DNA of 64,000 nt from S5-A14a sp050908895 (GTDB lineage Bacteria > Bacillota > Clostridia > Peptostreptococcales > Anaerovoracaceae), in assembly GCA_050908895.1 (NCBI GenBank), contig CP171222.1, positions 1,116,001 to 1,180,000 on the forward strand. The letters run 5' to 3'. Below the pieces are notes generated by a model. That model was not told the DNA's origin and did not search any database. It saw only the letters and a program-made list of their open reading frames with translations. Below are positions 43,943-53,018 of this stretch, in pieces. Within the stretch, counting starts at the first letter, position 1; every line of letters starts with the position of its first letter. A program made the position numbers and the translations under genes.

Positions 43943-46066
43943 ATGGCAAGAATTGAAGAATATAGATCATTTAAAACAGCTGTAGGCGGAAGACTAATGG
44001 AGCTAGAAATCGGAAAGGTTGCTAGACAGGCAAATGGTCAGTGTTGGGTTAAATATGGCGAATCTGTAGTAAGTGTAACAGCTACTGCATCTAAACAGCC
44101 AAGACCTGACATTGATTTTTTCCCGCTAAGTTGTGATTATGAAGAGAAGATGTACTCTGCCGGAAAAATTCCAGGTGGATTTTTAAAGAGAGAGGGAAGA
44201 CCAAGTGAACATGCTATTCTAAGTTCAAGACTTATGGATAGACCTCTAAGACCGCTTTTCCCTAAAGGATATAGAAATGACGTTGTTGTAGTTGCAACTG
44301 TAATGTCAGTTGATCCTGATTGCCCAACAGAAATTATGGCGATGATAGGTTCGTCTGTTGCTCTTGCTACATCAGATATTCCATGGGATGGACCAACAGG
44401 TTCAGTTCTAGTGGGTATGATTGACGATAAATTCATCATCAACCCAACACTTGAGCAGAGAGCAGTTTCTAAGTTAAACTTAACTGTTTCCGGAACAAAA
44501 GATGCCATTATGATGGTAGAAGCAGGTGCTCAGGAAATATCAGAGGAGACTATGCTTGATGCTATAATGTTTGCTCACGAAGAAATTAAGAAAATTGTCG
44601 AGTTTATAGAAGCAATCGTAGCAGAAGTTGGCAAGGAAAAAACACCTTTCGAGGCACCGGTTGTTCCTGAAGCTATTTTGTCAGAAGTTAAAGCCTTCGC
44701 AGAAGATAAATTTGATACAGCAATTCGTGTTAAGGATAAACAGGGCAGAGAAGATGCTATGGAAGCAGTTGAAACTGAAACACAAGAGTATTTTGCTGAG
44801 AAGCTATCTGAAGAAGAGTATCAAGAAGCTGCAAAACACGTGTCTGCCGCACTTTATGACCTAAAGAAAACGAAAGTTCGTAACATGATTCTTGATGAGG
44901 GCGTGAGACCGGATAACCGTGATCTTAATGAGATTAGACCTATTTGGTGTGAGACGGGACTTCTTCCAAGAGCACATGGAAGTGGACTTTTCACTAGAGG
45001 GCAAACCCAGGCACTGTCTGTTTGTGCATTAGCACCGGTTAGCGAAGCACAGATCATTGACGGCATCACTGAGCAAACAGAGAAAAGATATATGCATCAC
45101 TATAACTTCCCGCCTTATTCAGTTGGAGAAGCAAGACCATCAAGAAGCCCGGGAAGAAGAGAAATCGGACACGGTGCTCTTGCAGAGAGAGCTATTTTGC
45201 CGGTTCTACCTAGTGTAGAAGAATTTCCATATGCTATTAGAGTGGTTTCTGATATTTTAGAATCTAACGGTTCATCATCAATGGCATCAACTTGTGGATC
45301 TACTATGGCTCTGATGGATGCAGGTGTTCCGATTAAAAAGCCTGTTACTGGAATTGCAATGGGGCTAATAGAACGTGTTGAGGAAGACGGAAGCAGCAAG
45401 ATGGCAATCCTAAGTGATATTCAGGGCATGGAAGACTTCCTAGGAGATATGGATTTTAAAGTGACAGGAACAAAGGATGGTATCACTGCAATTCAGATGG
45501 ATATTAAGGTTCATGGTCTATCTAGAGAAATTCTAACTCAAGCTCTTGAACAGGCAAGAGAAGGAAGAATGTTCATCATGGATAAAGTATTTGAAGAAAT
45601 TTCAGAACCTAGAGCTGAGCTTTCAAAATATGCTCCAAGATATGTTACTATGAGGATTGATCCAGACAAGATTAGACTTGTAATCGGACCTGGTGGAAAG
45701 ACAATTAATAGAATAGTTGAGGCAACAGGTGCTAAAATTGATATCTCTGAGGAGGATCCCGGCCTAATTATGATTTACTCACAGTCTCAGGAAGGTGCAG
45801 ATGCAGCCAGAAAAGAAATAGAATATCTAACTAAAGATGCTGAAGTAGGCGAAATATATATGGGTAAAGTAATGAGAATAATGAGCTTTGGTGCATTTAT
45901 TGAGATCCTCCCTGGTAAAGAAGGTCTTCTTCATATTTCAAAGATGGCAAAGAGAAGAATCGAAAAAGTTGAAGATGTGATGAATATCGGAGACGAGGTT
46001 GAAGTTAAGGTTGCTGAAATTGATAGCCAGAATAGAATCAACCTAGTTAGAACAAACCTAGAGTAA
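43943..46066 (+). CDS. pnp: Polynucleotide phosphorylase
   Basis: This 707-residue 3'-5' exoribonuclease degrades RNA by phosphorolysis and adds tails in reverse. Two RNase PH-like cores are seen: MELEIGKVARQANG with PGGFLKREGRPSE, and RAHGSGLFTRGQTQ with RREIGHGALAERA, SNGSSSMAS. A KH domain follows (VIGPGGKTINRIVE), then an S1 domain (GEIYMGKVMRIMSFGAFIEI). Complete and of normal length. AAGGAGTTG lies before the ATG. Confidence 0.98.
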   Translation: MARIEEYRSFKTAVGGRLMELEIGKVARQANGQCWVKYGESVVSVTATASKQPRPDIDFFPLSCDYEEKMYSAGKIPGGFLKREGRPSEHAILSSRLMDRPLRPLFPKGYRNDVVVVATVMSVDPDCPTEIMAMIGSSVALATSDIPWDGPTGSVLVGMIDDKFIINPTLEQRAVSKLNLTVSGTKDAIMMVEAGAQEISEETMLDAIMFAHEEIKKIVEFIEAIVAEVGKEKTPFEAPVVPEAILSEVKAFAEDKFDTAIRVKDKQGREDAMEAVETETQEYFAEKLSEEEYQEAAKHVSAALYDLKKTKVRNMILDEGVRPDNRDLNEIRPIWCETGLLPRAHGSGLFTRGQTQALSVCALAPVSEAQIIDGITEQTEKRYMHHYNFPPYSVGEARPSRSPGRREIGHGALAERAILPVLPSVEEFPYAIRVVSDILESNGSSSMASTCGSTMALMDAGVPIKKPVTGIAMGLIERVEEDGSSKMAILSDIQGMEDFLGDMDFKVTGTKDGITAIQMDIKVHGLSREILTQALEQAREGRMFIMDKVFEEISEPRAELSKYAPRYVTMRIDPDKIRLVIGPGGKTINRIVEATGAKIDISEEDPGLIMIYSQSQEGADAARKEIEYLTKDAEVGEIYMGKVMRIMSFGAFIEILPGKEGLLHISKMAKRRIEKVEDVMNIGDEVEVKVAEIDSQNRINLVRTNLE

Positions 46067-46153
46067 GGATAGAAAAATCTGCTCTCAAATACAAGAATAC
46101 AAAAATTTTAAGTTTAACATAGCTTACAGACTAAATTAATACAACAATAAAAG

Positions 46154-46194
46154 AAAGCAGCTTATGGATTTTTCAAAATTTATAAGCTGCTTTT
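46154..46194 (+). terminator. Terminator of pnp
   Basis: AAAGCAGCTTAT and ATAAGCTGCTTTT pair around an AT-rich loop. The intron remnant starts right behind it, as is typical of group IIC insertion sites. Confidence 0.8.
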
Positions 46195-46643
46195 GGATAT
46201 GACGGGCATGCCGTTAGTCTGTGGTAAAAGTCCATAAAGAGCGTAACCAACGACGAACCCCATAGCGACTTGTAAGGTTCACATCGTGAGGTCTCATCAG
46301 CGATTTAGTAGTAACAACGGATGATGAGAAGTCAGCCGAAGCCATAGTAGTGATGAAGTCTTTGTAACGGAGATGAAGCGAATGGCTGAACAATTCAAAG
46401 GGTCAAATGGATTCAATCAAAGAGCAAATCAAGAAGAGGAAGTACAAACCTAAGCCGCTTAGGATGGTAGAAATACCTAAACCGAGTGATGGTATTAGAA
46501 AACTTGGAATACCTACAATAGTAGATAGAATCATAATTGATTTTGAGAAATTCCTTGACAACGTAAACCAACACAAACTTATGACGCTTGTGGATAAAAT
46601 CATCAAAGACCATGACACCGAATCACTTACTAATAATTCTTAA
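46195..46643 (+). mobile_element. Group II intron remnant with truncated reverse transcriptase
   Basis: The 46200-46405 stretch has the look of group II intron RNA (GTGGTAAAAGTCC near the 5' side; AAGTCAGCCGAAGCCATAG and GTAACGGAGATGAAGCGAA before the ORF). The following 79-codon frame (46407-46643) reads like the start of an intron maturase: YKPKPLRMVEIPKPSDG and KLGIPTIVDRII. It then jumps to DFEKFLDNVNQHKLM. About 60 residues of the palm region are missing, including the GFRPGRSAHDA-type block, and the frame stops soon after. The domain V hairpin and 3' end were not found. It is a dead fragment located just downstream of a terminator. Confidence 0.8.
46407..46643 (+). pseudogene. Truncated group II intron reverse transcriptase/maturase
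   Basis: This 78-residue frame has the N-terminal reverse-transcriptase motif VEIPKPSDGIRKLGIP and then, after an apparent internal in-frame deletion of about 60 codons, the DFEKFLDNVNQHKLM block. The catalytic YADD region, X domain and zinc/endonuclease region are absent. It cannot be active. Confidence 0.8.
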
Positions 46644-46679
46644 TGGTATGCAAACTTACATTTGCATACCATTAAGAAT
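46636..46679. repeat. Perfect 19-bp palindrome overlapping the end of the NifK-like gene
   Basis: ATTCTTAATGGTATGCAAA, 6-base loop, then its exact complement. The inner arm codes the last residues (ILNGMQ) of the minus-strand gene and the stop codon is in the loop. There is no T-run on either side. It may be a terminator variant or a junction left by an inverted duplication. Confidence 0.7.
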
Positions 46680-47975
46680 GAGTTCAGTTAACAAAAGTGC
46701 GCCTGAAAGGCCCAATTGGGTCTTCTTTATCACATTAATGTATCCTATTGAAGGTAGGGAGTTTTCTATTCCGGAGAAATCCTTTCCTTTAAGCTTTAAT
46801 TTGGAAATGGTATTCCCATCTGCAAATACTATCTTAGCTTCAGTGTCAAGGATGTCTTTATCAAGAGATTTTGAAACTTTATAGCTCTTTAAAAAATCAA
46901 TTATATAATTACAGAATTCATCTCTTGAAACATCTTTAATTGAGATGGAATCTGGAATCATGCCAAAATACTTTGTAAAAAAATTAGCATAAGAATAGCA
47001 GTCTGACCAAGTACCTTCAAGAGCATAGGAAACTCCTCTAGGTAGGCCTGTGAGTGAATTTATTCTTGATATATGATAGTAGCATGTAGATCTTGAAATA
47101 TTCATTTCATCTATGAACTTTTGAGCATGCTCAGAACCTAGCCCAAGATAATCTAGAATATCAAGAATGAATTTTTCAGTTTGTGAAAATCCGATAGGGG
47201 GTCCTTGTGGGATATAATATTCCATTCCCATAGTTGAATTAAGCCAGTGCGCTGTTTTGAATCCAAATTCTGGCCTCACGACTACGTTTAAATCTGCTAA
47301 CGGTATATTTTCAAGCTCAGAGATTTCACAGTCTCCACAAACGACAGTGTTTACATCTATGTTACAAAGAGTTAATAGTCTTTTTATTTCTCCAATGTCG
47401 CCTTGAAAGTTATTGTGATAAATGCTTATCCCAAGAAGGTTGACAGATTTTTTTTGCTTATTCTTTTGAGTATGCTTTTTTATTGAGTGGAAATTTATAT
47501 TTTTAAGTAGGGTAATTACACCATCCTCAAATCCATCACAAAAATTCTCAGAAAAACCAGGGGTTTGGAACGTTACCGTTTTTTGTGGTATATCAATGTT
47601 TTCAAGAATACCTTCAAGATCATCTCCAATCAAAGCTGCTCCAGGGGAATTTACAATACATAACATTGAAAACTCTAAATTTGTTGAAATATAATTTATT
47701 GCTTGTTCTAATTTATCTTGGCTTCCATATACATAGTCTCGTTTATCTAAGTATGTACATGGTATTCGAGGTTGACCGAAAAACATTTCTTCCGGAAAAT
47801 ATAAGGGATCTAAACTTCTCTGATAATGCCTTTGCCCATCGGAGACTGCGCTGTTATAAAATTTGCAGCCAGATGGTCCATTTAGTATCGTGATTGTATC
47901 TTTTACACCTTCTAAAGCCATAAGTATACCAGTGATACTATCTGGAGTTATGCTGGTCGTATATTTCTTTGTCAT
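46656..47975 (-). CDS. Nitrogenase-like component 1 subunit, NifK/NifE/BchB-like
   Basis: This 439-residue protein has the nitrogenase component 1 fold. Markers are ILNGPSGCKFYN (Cys37), QPRIPCTYLDKRDYVYG (Cys73), PGAALIGDDLEGI near 112-123 and the PQGPPIGFSQTEKFILDIL segment that parallels the partner subunit. Two cluster cysteines are present, but the third, expected just before the IGDDL motif, is replaced by Ser/Pro; Cys106 lies nearby. That resembles the electron-transfer 4Fe-4S ligand sets of nitrogenase-like reductases more than a full P-cluster. It overlaps the upstream fusion gene by 38 bases with AAGGAGAATGG before its ATG, so the two are co-translated. Substrate unknown. Confidence 0.85.
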   Translation of the reverse strand: MTKKYTTSITPDSITGILMALEGVKDTITILNGPSGCKFYNSAVSDGQRHYQRSLDPLYFPEEMFFGQPRIPCTYLDKRDYVYGSQDKLEQAINYISTNLEFSMLCIVNSPGAALIGDDLEGILENIDIPQKTVTFQTPGFSENFCDGFEDGVITLLKNINFHSIKKHTQKNKQKKSVNLLGISIYHNNFQGDIGEIKRLLTLCNIDVNTVVCGDCEISELENIPLADLNVVVRPEFGFKTAHWLNSTMGMEYYIPQGPPIGFSQTEKFILDILDYLGLGSEHAQKFIDEMNISRSTCYYHISRINSLTGLPRGVSYALEGTWSDCYSYANFFTKYFGMIPDSISIKDVSRDEFCNYIIDFLKSYKVSKSLDKDILDTEAKIVFADGNTISKLKLKGKDFSGIENSLPSIGYINVIKKTQLGLSGALLLTELILNGMQM

Positions 47976-50205
47976 TAACCCATTCTCCTTTCAAATTCAT
48001 ATCTATAAGGGTGCTCCATTTCCTTAGCATGGTTAAAGCTGAGAAAAAACCTGTATCTGGACACATAGGTATGGTGTCTGAAAAATATTCTCCAGGTTCG
48101 CCGCTGTCATAATTGCTTAAAACTATATCAGGTTTTAAACTTATAATATCTTCTGTTTTTTTCTGCCTCTCATAGTTAAGCTCAATAGGTAAGTCTACGT
48201 TAAGATTTGATCTAAATTCATCATCCTGAGAAAAGTTTAAAACTCCAATTTTTAAAACCTTTATTCCCACTTTAAAAGCTGCCTCAAGGAACCAATCAAG
48301 GTTATGATTGAAGGTTACGATAAGGAGGGTTTTGCCTGAGAGAATTTTTTTGATAGATTTTATTTCCTTGTCATAAGCCAATGATTCAGATAAAATTATT
48401 GCTTCTGCAATTCTTTCTTGTTCAAAGTATTTTCCGGCTTTTCTAAGCCATTCACAGGTTTGTGTGAAACCGATAGGGAAAGGAAGTTCAAAAAACTTGC
48501 TATCATAATTTGATTTAAAGAACTCTTTAAGTATACGTCCTGTAAAATCATCATATGCGAGCATATTAAGCTCAGCAGCCTTGAAGTTCTTGATTTTTTC
48601 ATAGGTAGTATTGCATAAAAATCTACAATTCACGCTAACACCCATATGCTTAAGATAGCCAGAGATAGTATCGAAATTCAATTGAGTATTTTTGGAAATT
48701 ACCTTTTCAAAAATGATATTAACTAGATTTTTCTGAGGTGAGATATTCTCGTCAATTATCTGTTTTGCTAAATCGGTGTAAGCCATCAGCATACCTTGTA
48801 GGTAATCTCCAGCCAAATTACCATCAGTTTTTAAAGTGTAGACGGGGGTTCGACTAGTACCCATATCTCTTACCTTATCAATATCATCACCAATAATCCC
48901 AGCAGGGCAGGTGCTAACGATGAGGATAGCTTTAGGGCCTCTTTCCAGAGCCTCTGAAACGGTTTCTCTTAACTTGTCCATACCGCCGAAAATCATGTGA
49001 CCTTCATCCATATCCGTGGACCAAATATTGGGAGCAAGGGGAGCAGGAAGCAAAGTTCCACGTTCGTATAGAGGTCGTCTTCCAGAAGATGAAATGCTTT
49101 GATATGAAAGATGAGCACAGTTTTTAGGACCGTGGGCAATTACAATCATGTCCTTTATATTTATACTCATGCTCATGGCACCGTTAAAGGCACAGCCGTG
49201 AAGAGGTTCGTCATGAATTATGCTCTTTGACATTAGATTATTATTACTAGTTAACAAAACATCTTCCTCGATACCACTTGTTGGCTCTTCAGAAGTGCAC
49301 AACTCTTTTAAATATATTTCAGCATTTTGAATTTTTTGAGATTTAGGTATGGACAAATTTTTGTTTTCCTCATCTTTGGATGATGCATGTTTTACATACA
49401 AGTTATGTGCGTTTAGAATTAAGGTTTCTAAATCATCATCCGCTAAAGGAGATGCAAAATAAAGCTTAGGAGAATTTATTATTTCTTCTGCTAAATTATT
49501 AAATATGGTTTCAATTTCCCTATCACCATATTCAAGGACAGTCATTTTAAGTGCTTCTGCTCTAGCAAAAGAATCCTTCCTTGGAATCTCTGCACAAATA
49601 GGGAGATTAACTGCGTTTGCGAAGGATTTCACACGATTTCTCTCTCCGTCAACATTCCTTGAGTTAAATAAAATACCGGCAACGCGTTTTTTGGTTTTTC
49701 CATCATAATTTTCAATGCCCTTTAAAATATTATTTGCTGCATAAAGAGACATATATTCACCGGATGTAACTAAATAAATTGTATCTGCATACTGGCTCCT
49801 TATTGGTACAGCAAAACCACCACAAACTACATCACCTAGAACATCATATAGAACAATATCATAGTTATTTTTAACATCAAAGCGGTCTAAAAGTTCAAAT
49901 GCAGTTATTATGCCTCGCCCAGCACATCCAACTCCAGGCTTGGGGCCGCCAGCTTCAACACATCCTATGCCGTTATATCCATGGAATAGAACATCCTTAA
50001 TATGACAATTTACAGGCGCTGTATCTCTTATATAATCTAGCATGGTAGTTATTTTTTCTCCGTGCATAATAAGTCTTGTGGAATCATGTTTGGGGTCACA
50101 ACCGATTTGCAAAATTTTTTTTCCATAGCCGGACAGTGCTACAGAAATATTTGCACTAAGAGTTGATTTACCGATTCCTCCTTTACCATAAATAGCTATT
50201 TCCAA
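47938..50205 (-). CDS. NifH-NifD fusion: nitrogenase-like reductase component joined to catalytic subunit
   Basis: This 755-residue protein has two nitrogenase-related halves. Residues 1-250 are a NifH/BchL-type ATPase: P-loop GKGGIGKST (7-15), switch CDPKHDST, and both 4Fe-4S ligands, Cys94 in GVGCAGRG and Cys128 in GDVVCGGF. After a 60-residue linker, residues about 325-755 form a NifD-like subunit with cluster cysteines Cys338 (LHGCAFNGA), Cys363 (AHGPKNCAH) and Cys433 (STCPAGIIGDDID). The FeMo-cofactor cysteine and histidine ligands are not evident. The start is TTG with AGGAGG 5 bases upstream, matching the family N-terminus MEIAIYGKGG. NifH normally is a free homodimer that docks and leaves, so covalent fusion is notable. 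Likely an ATP-driven reductase of an unknown small molecule. Confidence 0.88.
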   Translation of the reverse strand: MEIAIYGKGGIGKSTLSANISVALSGYGKKILQIGCDPKHDSTRLIMHGEKITTMLDYIRDTAPVNCHIKDVLFHGYNGIGCVEAGGPKPGVGCAGRGIITAFELLDRFDVKNNYDIVLYDVLGDVVCGGFAVPIRSQYADTIYLVTSGEYMSLYAANNILKGIENYDGKTKKRVAGILFNSRNVDGERNRVKSFANAVNLPICAEIPRKDSFARAEALKMTVLEYGDREIETIFNNLAEEIINSPKLYFASPLADDDLETLILNAHNLYVKHASSKDEENKNLSIPKSQKIQNAEIYLKELCTSEEPTSGIEEDVLLTSNNNLMSKSIIHDEPLHGCAFNGAMSMSINIKDMIVIAHGPKNCAHLSYQSISSSGRRPLYERGTLLPAPLAPNIWSTDMDEGHMIFGGMDKLRETVSEALERGPKAILIVSTCPAGIIGDDIDKVRDMGTSRTPVYTLKTDGNLAGDYLQGMLMAYTDLAKQIIDENISPQKNLVNIIFEKVISKNTQLNFDTISGYLKHMGVSVNCRFLCNTTYEKIKNFKAAELNMLAYDDFTGRILKEFFKSNYDSKFFELPFPIGFTQTCEWLRKAGKYFEQERIAEAIILSESLAYDKEIKSIKKILSGKTLLIVTFNHNLDWFLEAAFKVGIKVLKIGVLNFSQDDEFRSNLNVDLPIELNYERQKKTEDIISLKPDIVLSNYDSGEPGEYFSDTIPMCPDTGFFSALTMLRKWSTLIDMNLKGEWVNDKEIYDQHNSR

Positions 50206-50251
50206 GTTGACCTCCTAAAAAGTAAAAAATATTTAAGTGAATGTATTTAAT

Positions 50252-50280
50252 ATTGTACATTAAAGGCGTTAAAAATACAA
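50252..50280 (-). promoter_or_regulatory. Promoter of the nitrogenase-like operon
   Basis: On the minus strand, TTGTAT and TACAAT are separated by 17 bases, about 46 bases before the TTG start. Its -35 lies 15 bases from the CIRCE element. Confidence 0.55.
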
Positions 50281-50294
50281 ATACAAGAAAATTA

Positions 50295-50321
50295 TTAGCA
50301 CTCTAGCTAAATGAGTGCTAA
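50295..50321. promoter_or_regulatory. CIRCE element (HrcA operator)
   Basis: TTAGCACTC, nine bases, GAGTGCTAA: a perfect match to the CIRCE consensus. It lies directly upstream of the clpB promoter, so HrcA should repress clpB until heat shock. It is also close to the divergent nitrogenase-like promoter. Confidence 0.97.
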
Positions 50322-50327
50322 TAAGTC

Positions 50328-50356
50328 TTTACTTTTAACTTTAAAGGGAATATAAT
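50328..50356 (+). promoter_or_regulatory. clpB promoter
   Basis: TTTACT and TATAAT with 17-base spacing, starting 7 bases after CIRCE. Confidence 0.75.
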
Positions 50357-50423
50357 ATAGGTACAAACAAAAAAATAAAATTTGTTCATATAAATATCAT
50401 TAATTTTGTAAGGGGGTGAAGAA

Positions 50424-53018
50424 ATGAACATAGAAAAATACACAGAAAATGCTAGACAAGCTATTGTAGAATGTCAGAATATTGCAATATCAGAGGGGAA
50501 TCAAGAACTTCAGATAGAACATTTAGCTTTAGCATTGCTTATGCAAAGAGAAGGACTGATACCAAAGCTTGTAAATGCTATGGGAATTGATCCGGCTGCT
50601 ATAATTGGAGACTTAGAAGAGGAAATAGAAAAATTACCACGGGTTTCTGGTGGGGCTGATAATGTTTATGCTTCACGTAAATTTAGTCAGGTTTTACTCA
50701 ATGCTGAAAAACAAGCTGAAAACTTTAAGGATGAATATGTAAGTGTCGAACATATTTTCTTAGCAACAATGGATCAAAGAGATAGTAATGCTTCTAAGGT
50801 ACTTGCTAAAAATGGGTTAACTAAAGATGATTTTATTAAAGCTTTGACAATGGTCAGAGGAAATCAGCGAGTAACTAATCAGAATCCGGAGAATAGTTAT
50901 GATGCTCTGAATAAGTATGGAAGGGACTTAGTTCAGCTTGCAAAAGATGGTAAATTGGACCCTGTAATCGGTAGAGATGGAGAAATTAGAAGAACTATTC
51001 AGATTTTGTCTAGGAGGACTAAGAACAATCCGGTGCTTATTGGTGAACCTGGAGTCGGAAAGACAGCTGTTGTTGAAGGGTTAGCACAACGTATATTTAA
51101 AGGTGATGTACCTGAAGGGTTGCAGGATAAAACCATATTTGCATTAGATATGGGCTCACTTATTGCAGGGGCAAAGTATAGAGGAGAATTTGAAGAGCGT
51201 CTAAAAGCTGTATTAAACGAAGTAGAGAAGTCAGAGGGCAAGATTATTTTGTTCATTGACGAAATACATAATATTGTAGGAGCTGGTGGTGGAGAGGGAT
51301 CAATGGATGCAGGGAACCTGCTTAAGCCAAAGCTTGCCAGAGGTGAGCTTCACTGCATTGGTGCGACAACCTTAGATGAATATAGGAAGTATATAGAAAA
51401 GGATGCTGCTCTTGAGAGGCGTTTTCAACAGGTTATGGTAAACCAGCCAACTGTTGAGGATACTATTTCAATTTTAAGGGGGCTTAAAGAAAGATTTGAG
51501 ATTCATCACGGTGTAAAAATTTCTGACGCTGCTCTCATAGCTTGTGCGACCTTGTCTGATAGATATATATCCGATAGATTTTTGCCGGATAAAGCAATTG
51601 ACCTTATGGATGAAGCAGCAGCTAAGATAAGAATGGAAATTGACTCAATGCCTGTTGAGCTAGATGAGATTTCCAGAAAAATTATGCAGCTTGAAATTGA
51701 AAAACAGGCTTTATCTAAGGAATCTGATAAGGCATCTTTGCAGAGGCTTGAAATTTTAGAAAAAGAACTTGCTGAGCTAAAGGATAAAGAAAAACAATTT
51801 ATGGCTCAATGGAATAATGAGAAAGATGCAATAGTTCAAGTAAAAGAGACAAAGCAAGCCATTGAAGACATTAGACATCAAATGGAAGATGCAGAGAGAA
51901 AGTATGACCTTGAAACTTTGGCGAAGCTAAAATACGGCACCCTACCTGAACTTGAAGAAAAGCTTAAAGAACAAAAGAAAGCTGCAGAAATAGTTGAAGA
52001 GCAGAGGCTACTTAAAGAAGAGGTTGGAGAAGAAGAAATCGCAGAAGTTGTATCAAACTGGACCGGAATTCCTGTATCTAAGCTAGTAGAATCTGAGAGA
52101 GAAAAATTAATTAGCCTTCCTGAAATCCTTCATAAGAGGGTTATTGGTCAAGATGAAGGAATTCAAGCGGTTTCTCAGGCTATTTTAAGAGCCAGGGCAG
52201 GGCTTAAAAACGAGAATAGACCTATAGGTTCATTCATATTCCTAGGTCCTACAGGAGTCGGCAAGACGGAACTTGCAAAGGCTCTTTCTGAAACTTTGTT
52301 TGATTCAGAAAGGAACATGATTAGAATAGACATGTCAGAGTATATGGAAAAACACTCAGTTTCAAGGCTAGTTGGAGCTCCTCCTGGATATGTGGGATAT
52401 GATGAAGGCGGACAGCTTACAGAGGCTGTTAGAAGGAAACCATATAGCGTTATACTTTTTGATGAGATAGAAAAAGCACATCCTGACGTGTTTAATATTT
52501 TGTTGCAACTACTTGATGATGGAAGATTAACTGACAATCAGGGAAGGACTGTTGACTTTAAAAACACAGTAGTTATAATGACTTCAAATATTGGTAGTTT
52601 TGATTTAATTGATAATCTTCGTGAGGACGGAACGATTCCGGATGATGTAAAGGATAAGGTAGAAAATCAGCTTAAAGCTCATTTCAGGCCGGAATTTCTA
52701 AATCGTGTTGATGATATAGTAATATTTAGCCCTTTAACAAAGATACAGGTTGAGGAAATAATTCAATTAACTGCAGCGGATATAGCGAAGAGACTTGCCG
52801 GCAGAAACATATCCTTGGAAATTGATGAAAAGGGCAGCTCTCTCATAGCAGATAAAGCCTATGATCCAGCATATGGTGCAAGACCAATAAAGAGATACTT
52901 GCAGAAAAATATAGAAACAACCGTCGCCGCGATGATAATTAAAGGACAGGTTGGAGATGGAGATAAGGTTACTGTTACTGCAAAGAATGACAGATTGGAG
53001 TATTTAGTAAATGCTTAA
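50424..53018 (+). CDS. clpB: Protein disaggregase ClpB
   Basis: This 864-residue class I AAA+ chaperone has an N-terminal Clp repeat domain, a first ATPase with GEPGVGKTA and LFIDEIHNIVG, a long coiled middle domain at about 405-530 and a second ATPase with GPTGVGKTE and LFDEIEKAHP. It lacks the ClpP-binding loop, so it rescues aggregates together with DnaK. AAGGGGGTG precedes the ATG. CIRCE control puts it in the HrcA regulon; in Bacillus relatives the Clp genes are more often under CtsR. It overlaps nth by 8 bases. Confidence 0.97.
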   Translation: MNIEKYTENARQAIVECQNIAISEGNQELQIEHLALALLMQREGLIPKLVNAMGIDPAAIIGDLEEEIEKLPRVSGGADNVYASRKFSQVLLNAEKQAENFKDEYVSVEHIFLATMDQRDSNASKVLAKNGLTKDDFIKALTMVRGNQRVTNQNPENSYDALNKYGRDLVQLAKDGKLDPVIGRDGEIRRTIQILSRRTKNNPVLIGEPGVGKTAVVEGLAQRIFKGDVPEGLQDKTIFALDMGSLIAGAKYRGEFEERLKAVLNEVEKSEGKIILFIDEIHNIVGAGGGEGSMDAGNLLKPKLARGELHCIGATTLDEYRKYIEKDAALERRFQQVMVNQPTVEDTISILRGLKERFEIHHGVKISDAALIACATLSDRYISDRFLPDKAIDLMDEAAAKIRMEIDSMPVELDEISRKIMQLEIEKQALSKESDKASLQRLEILEKELAELKDKEKQFMAQWNNEKDAIVQVKETKQAIEDIRHQMEDAERKYDLETLAKLKYGTLPELEEKLKEQKKAAEIVEEQRLLKEEVGEEEIAEVVSNWTGIPVSKLVESEREKLISLPEILHKRVIGQDEGIQAVSQAILRARAGLKNENRPIGSFIFLGPTGVGKTELAKALSETLFDSERNMIRIDMSEYMEKHSVSRLVGAPPGYVGYDEGGQLTEAVRRKPYSVILFDEIEKAHPDVFNILLQLLDDGRLTDNQGRTVDFKNTVVIMTSNIGSFDLIDNLREDGTIPDDVKDKVENQLKAHFRPEFLNRVDDIVIFSPLTKIQVEEIIQLTAADIAKRLAGRNISLEIDEKGSSLIADKAYDPAYGARPIKRYLQKNIETTVAAMIIKGQVGDGDKVTVTAKNDRLEYLVNA

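Noticed and set aside
44628..44864. 78-codon plus-strand frame inside pnp
   Set aside because: It overlaps a strongly conserved part of pnp in another frame and has no ribosome-binding site.
46588..46884. 98-codon plus-strand frame after the intron remnant
   Set aside because: It is antisense to the conserved C-terminal half of the NifK-like gene and has no start signal.
46656..50205. Assigning the pair to nitrogen fixation, chlorophyll or F430 synthesis
   Set aside because: FeMo-cofactor ligands and accessory nif genes are not seen, and no bch or cfb partners are present in the window. The substrate is left open.
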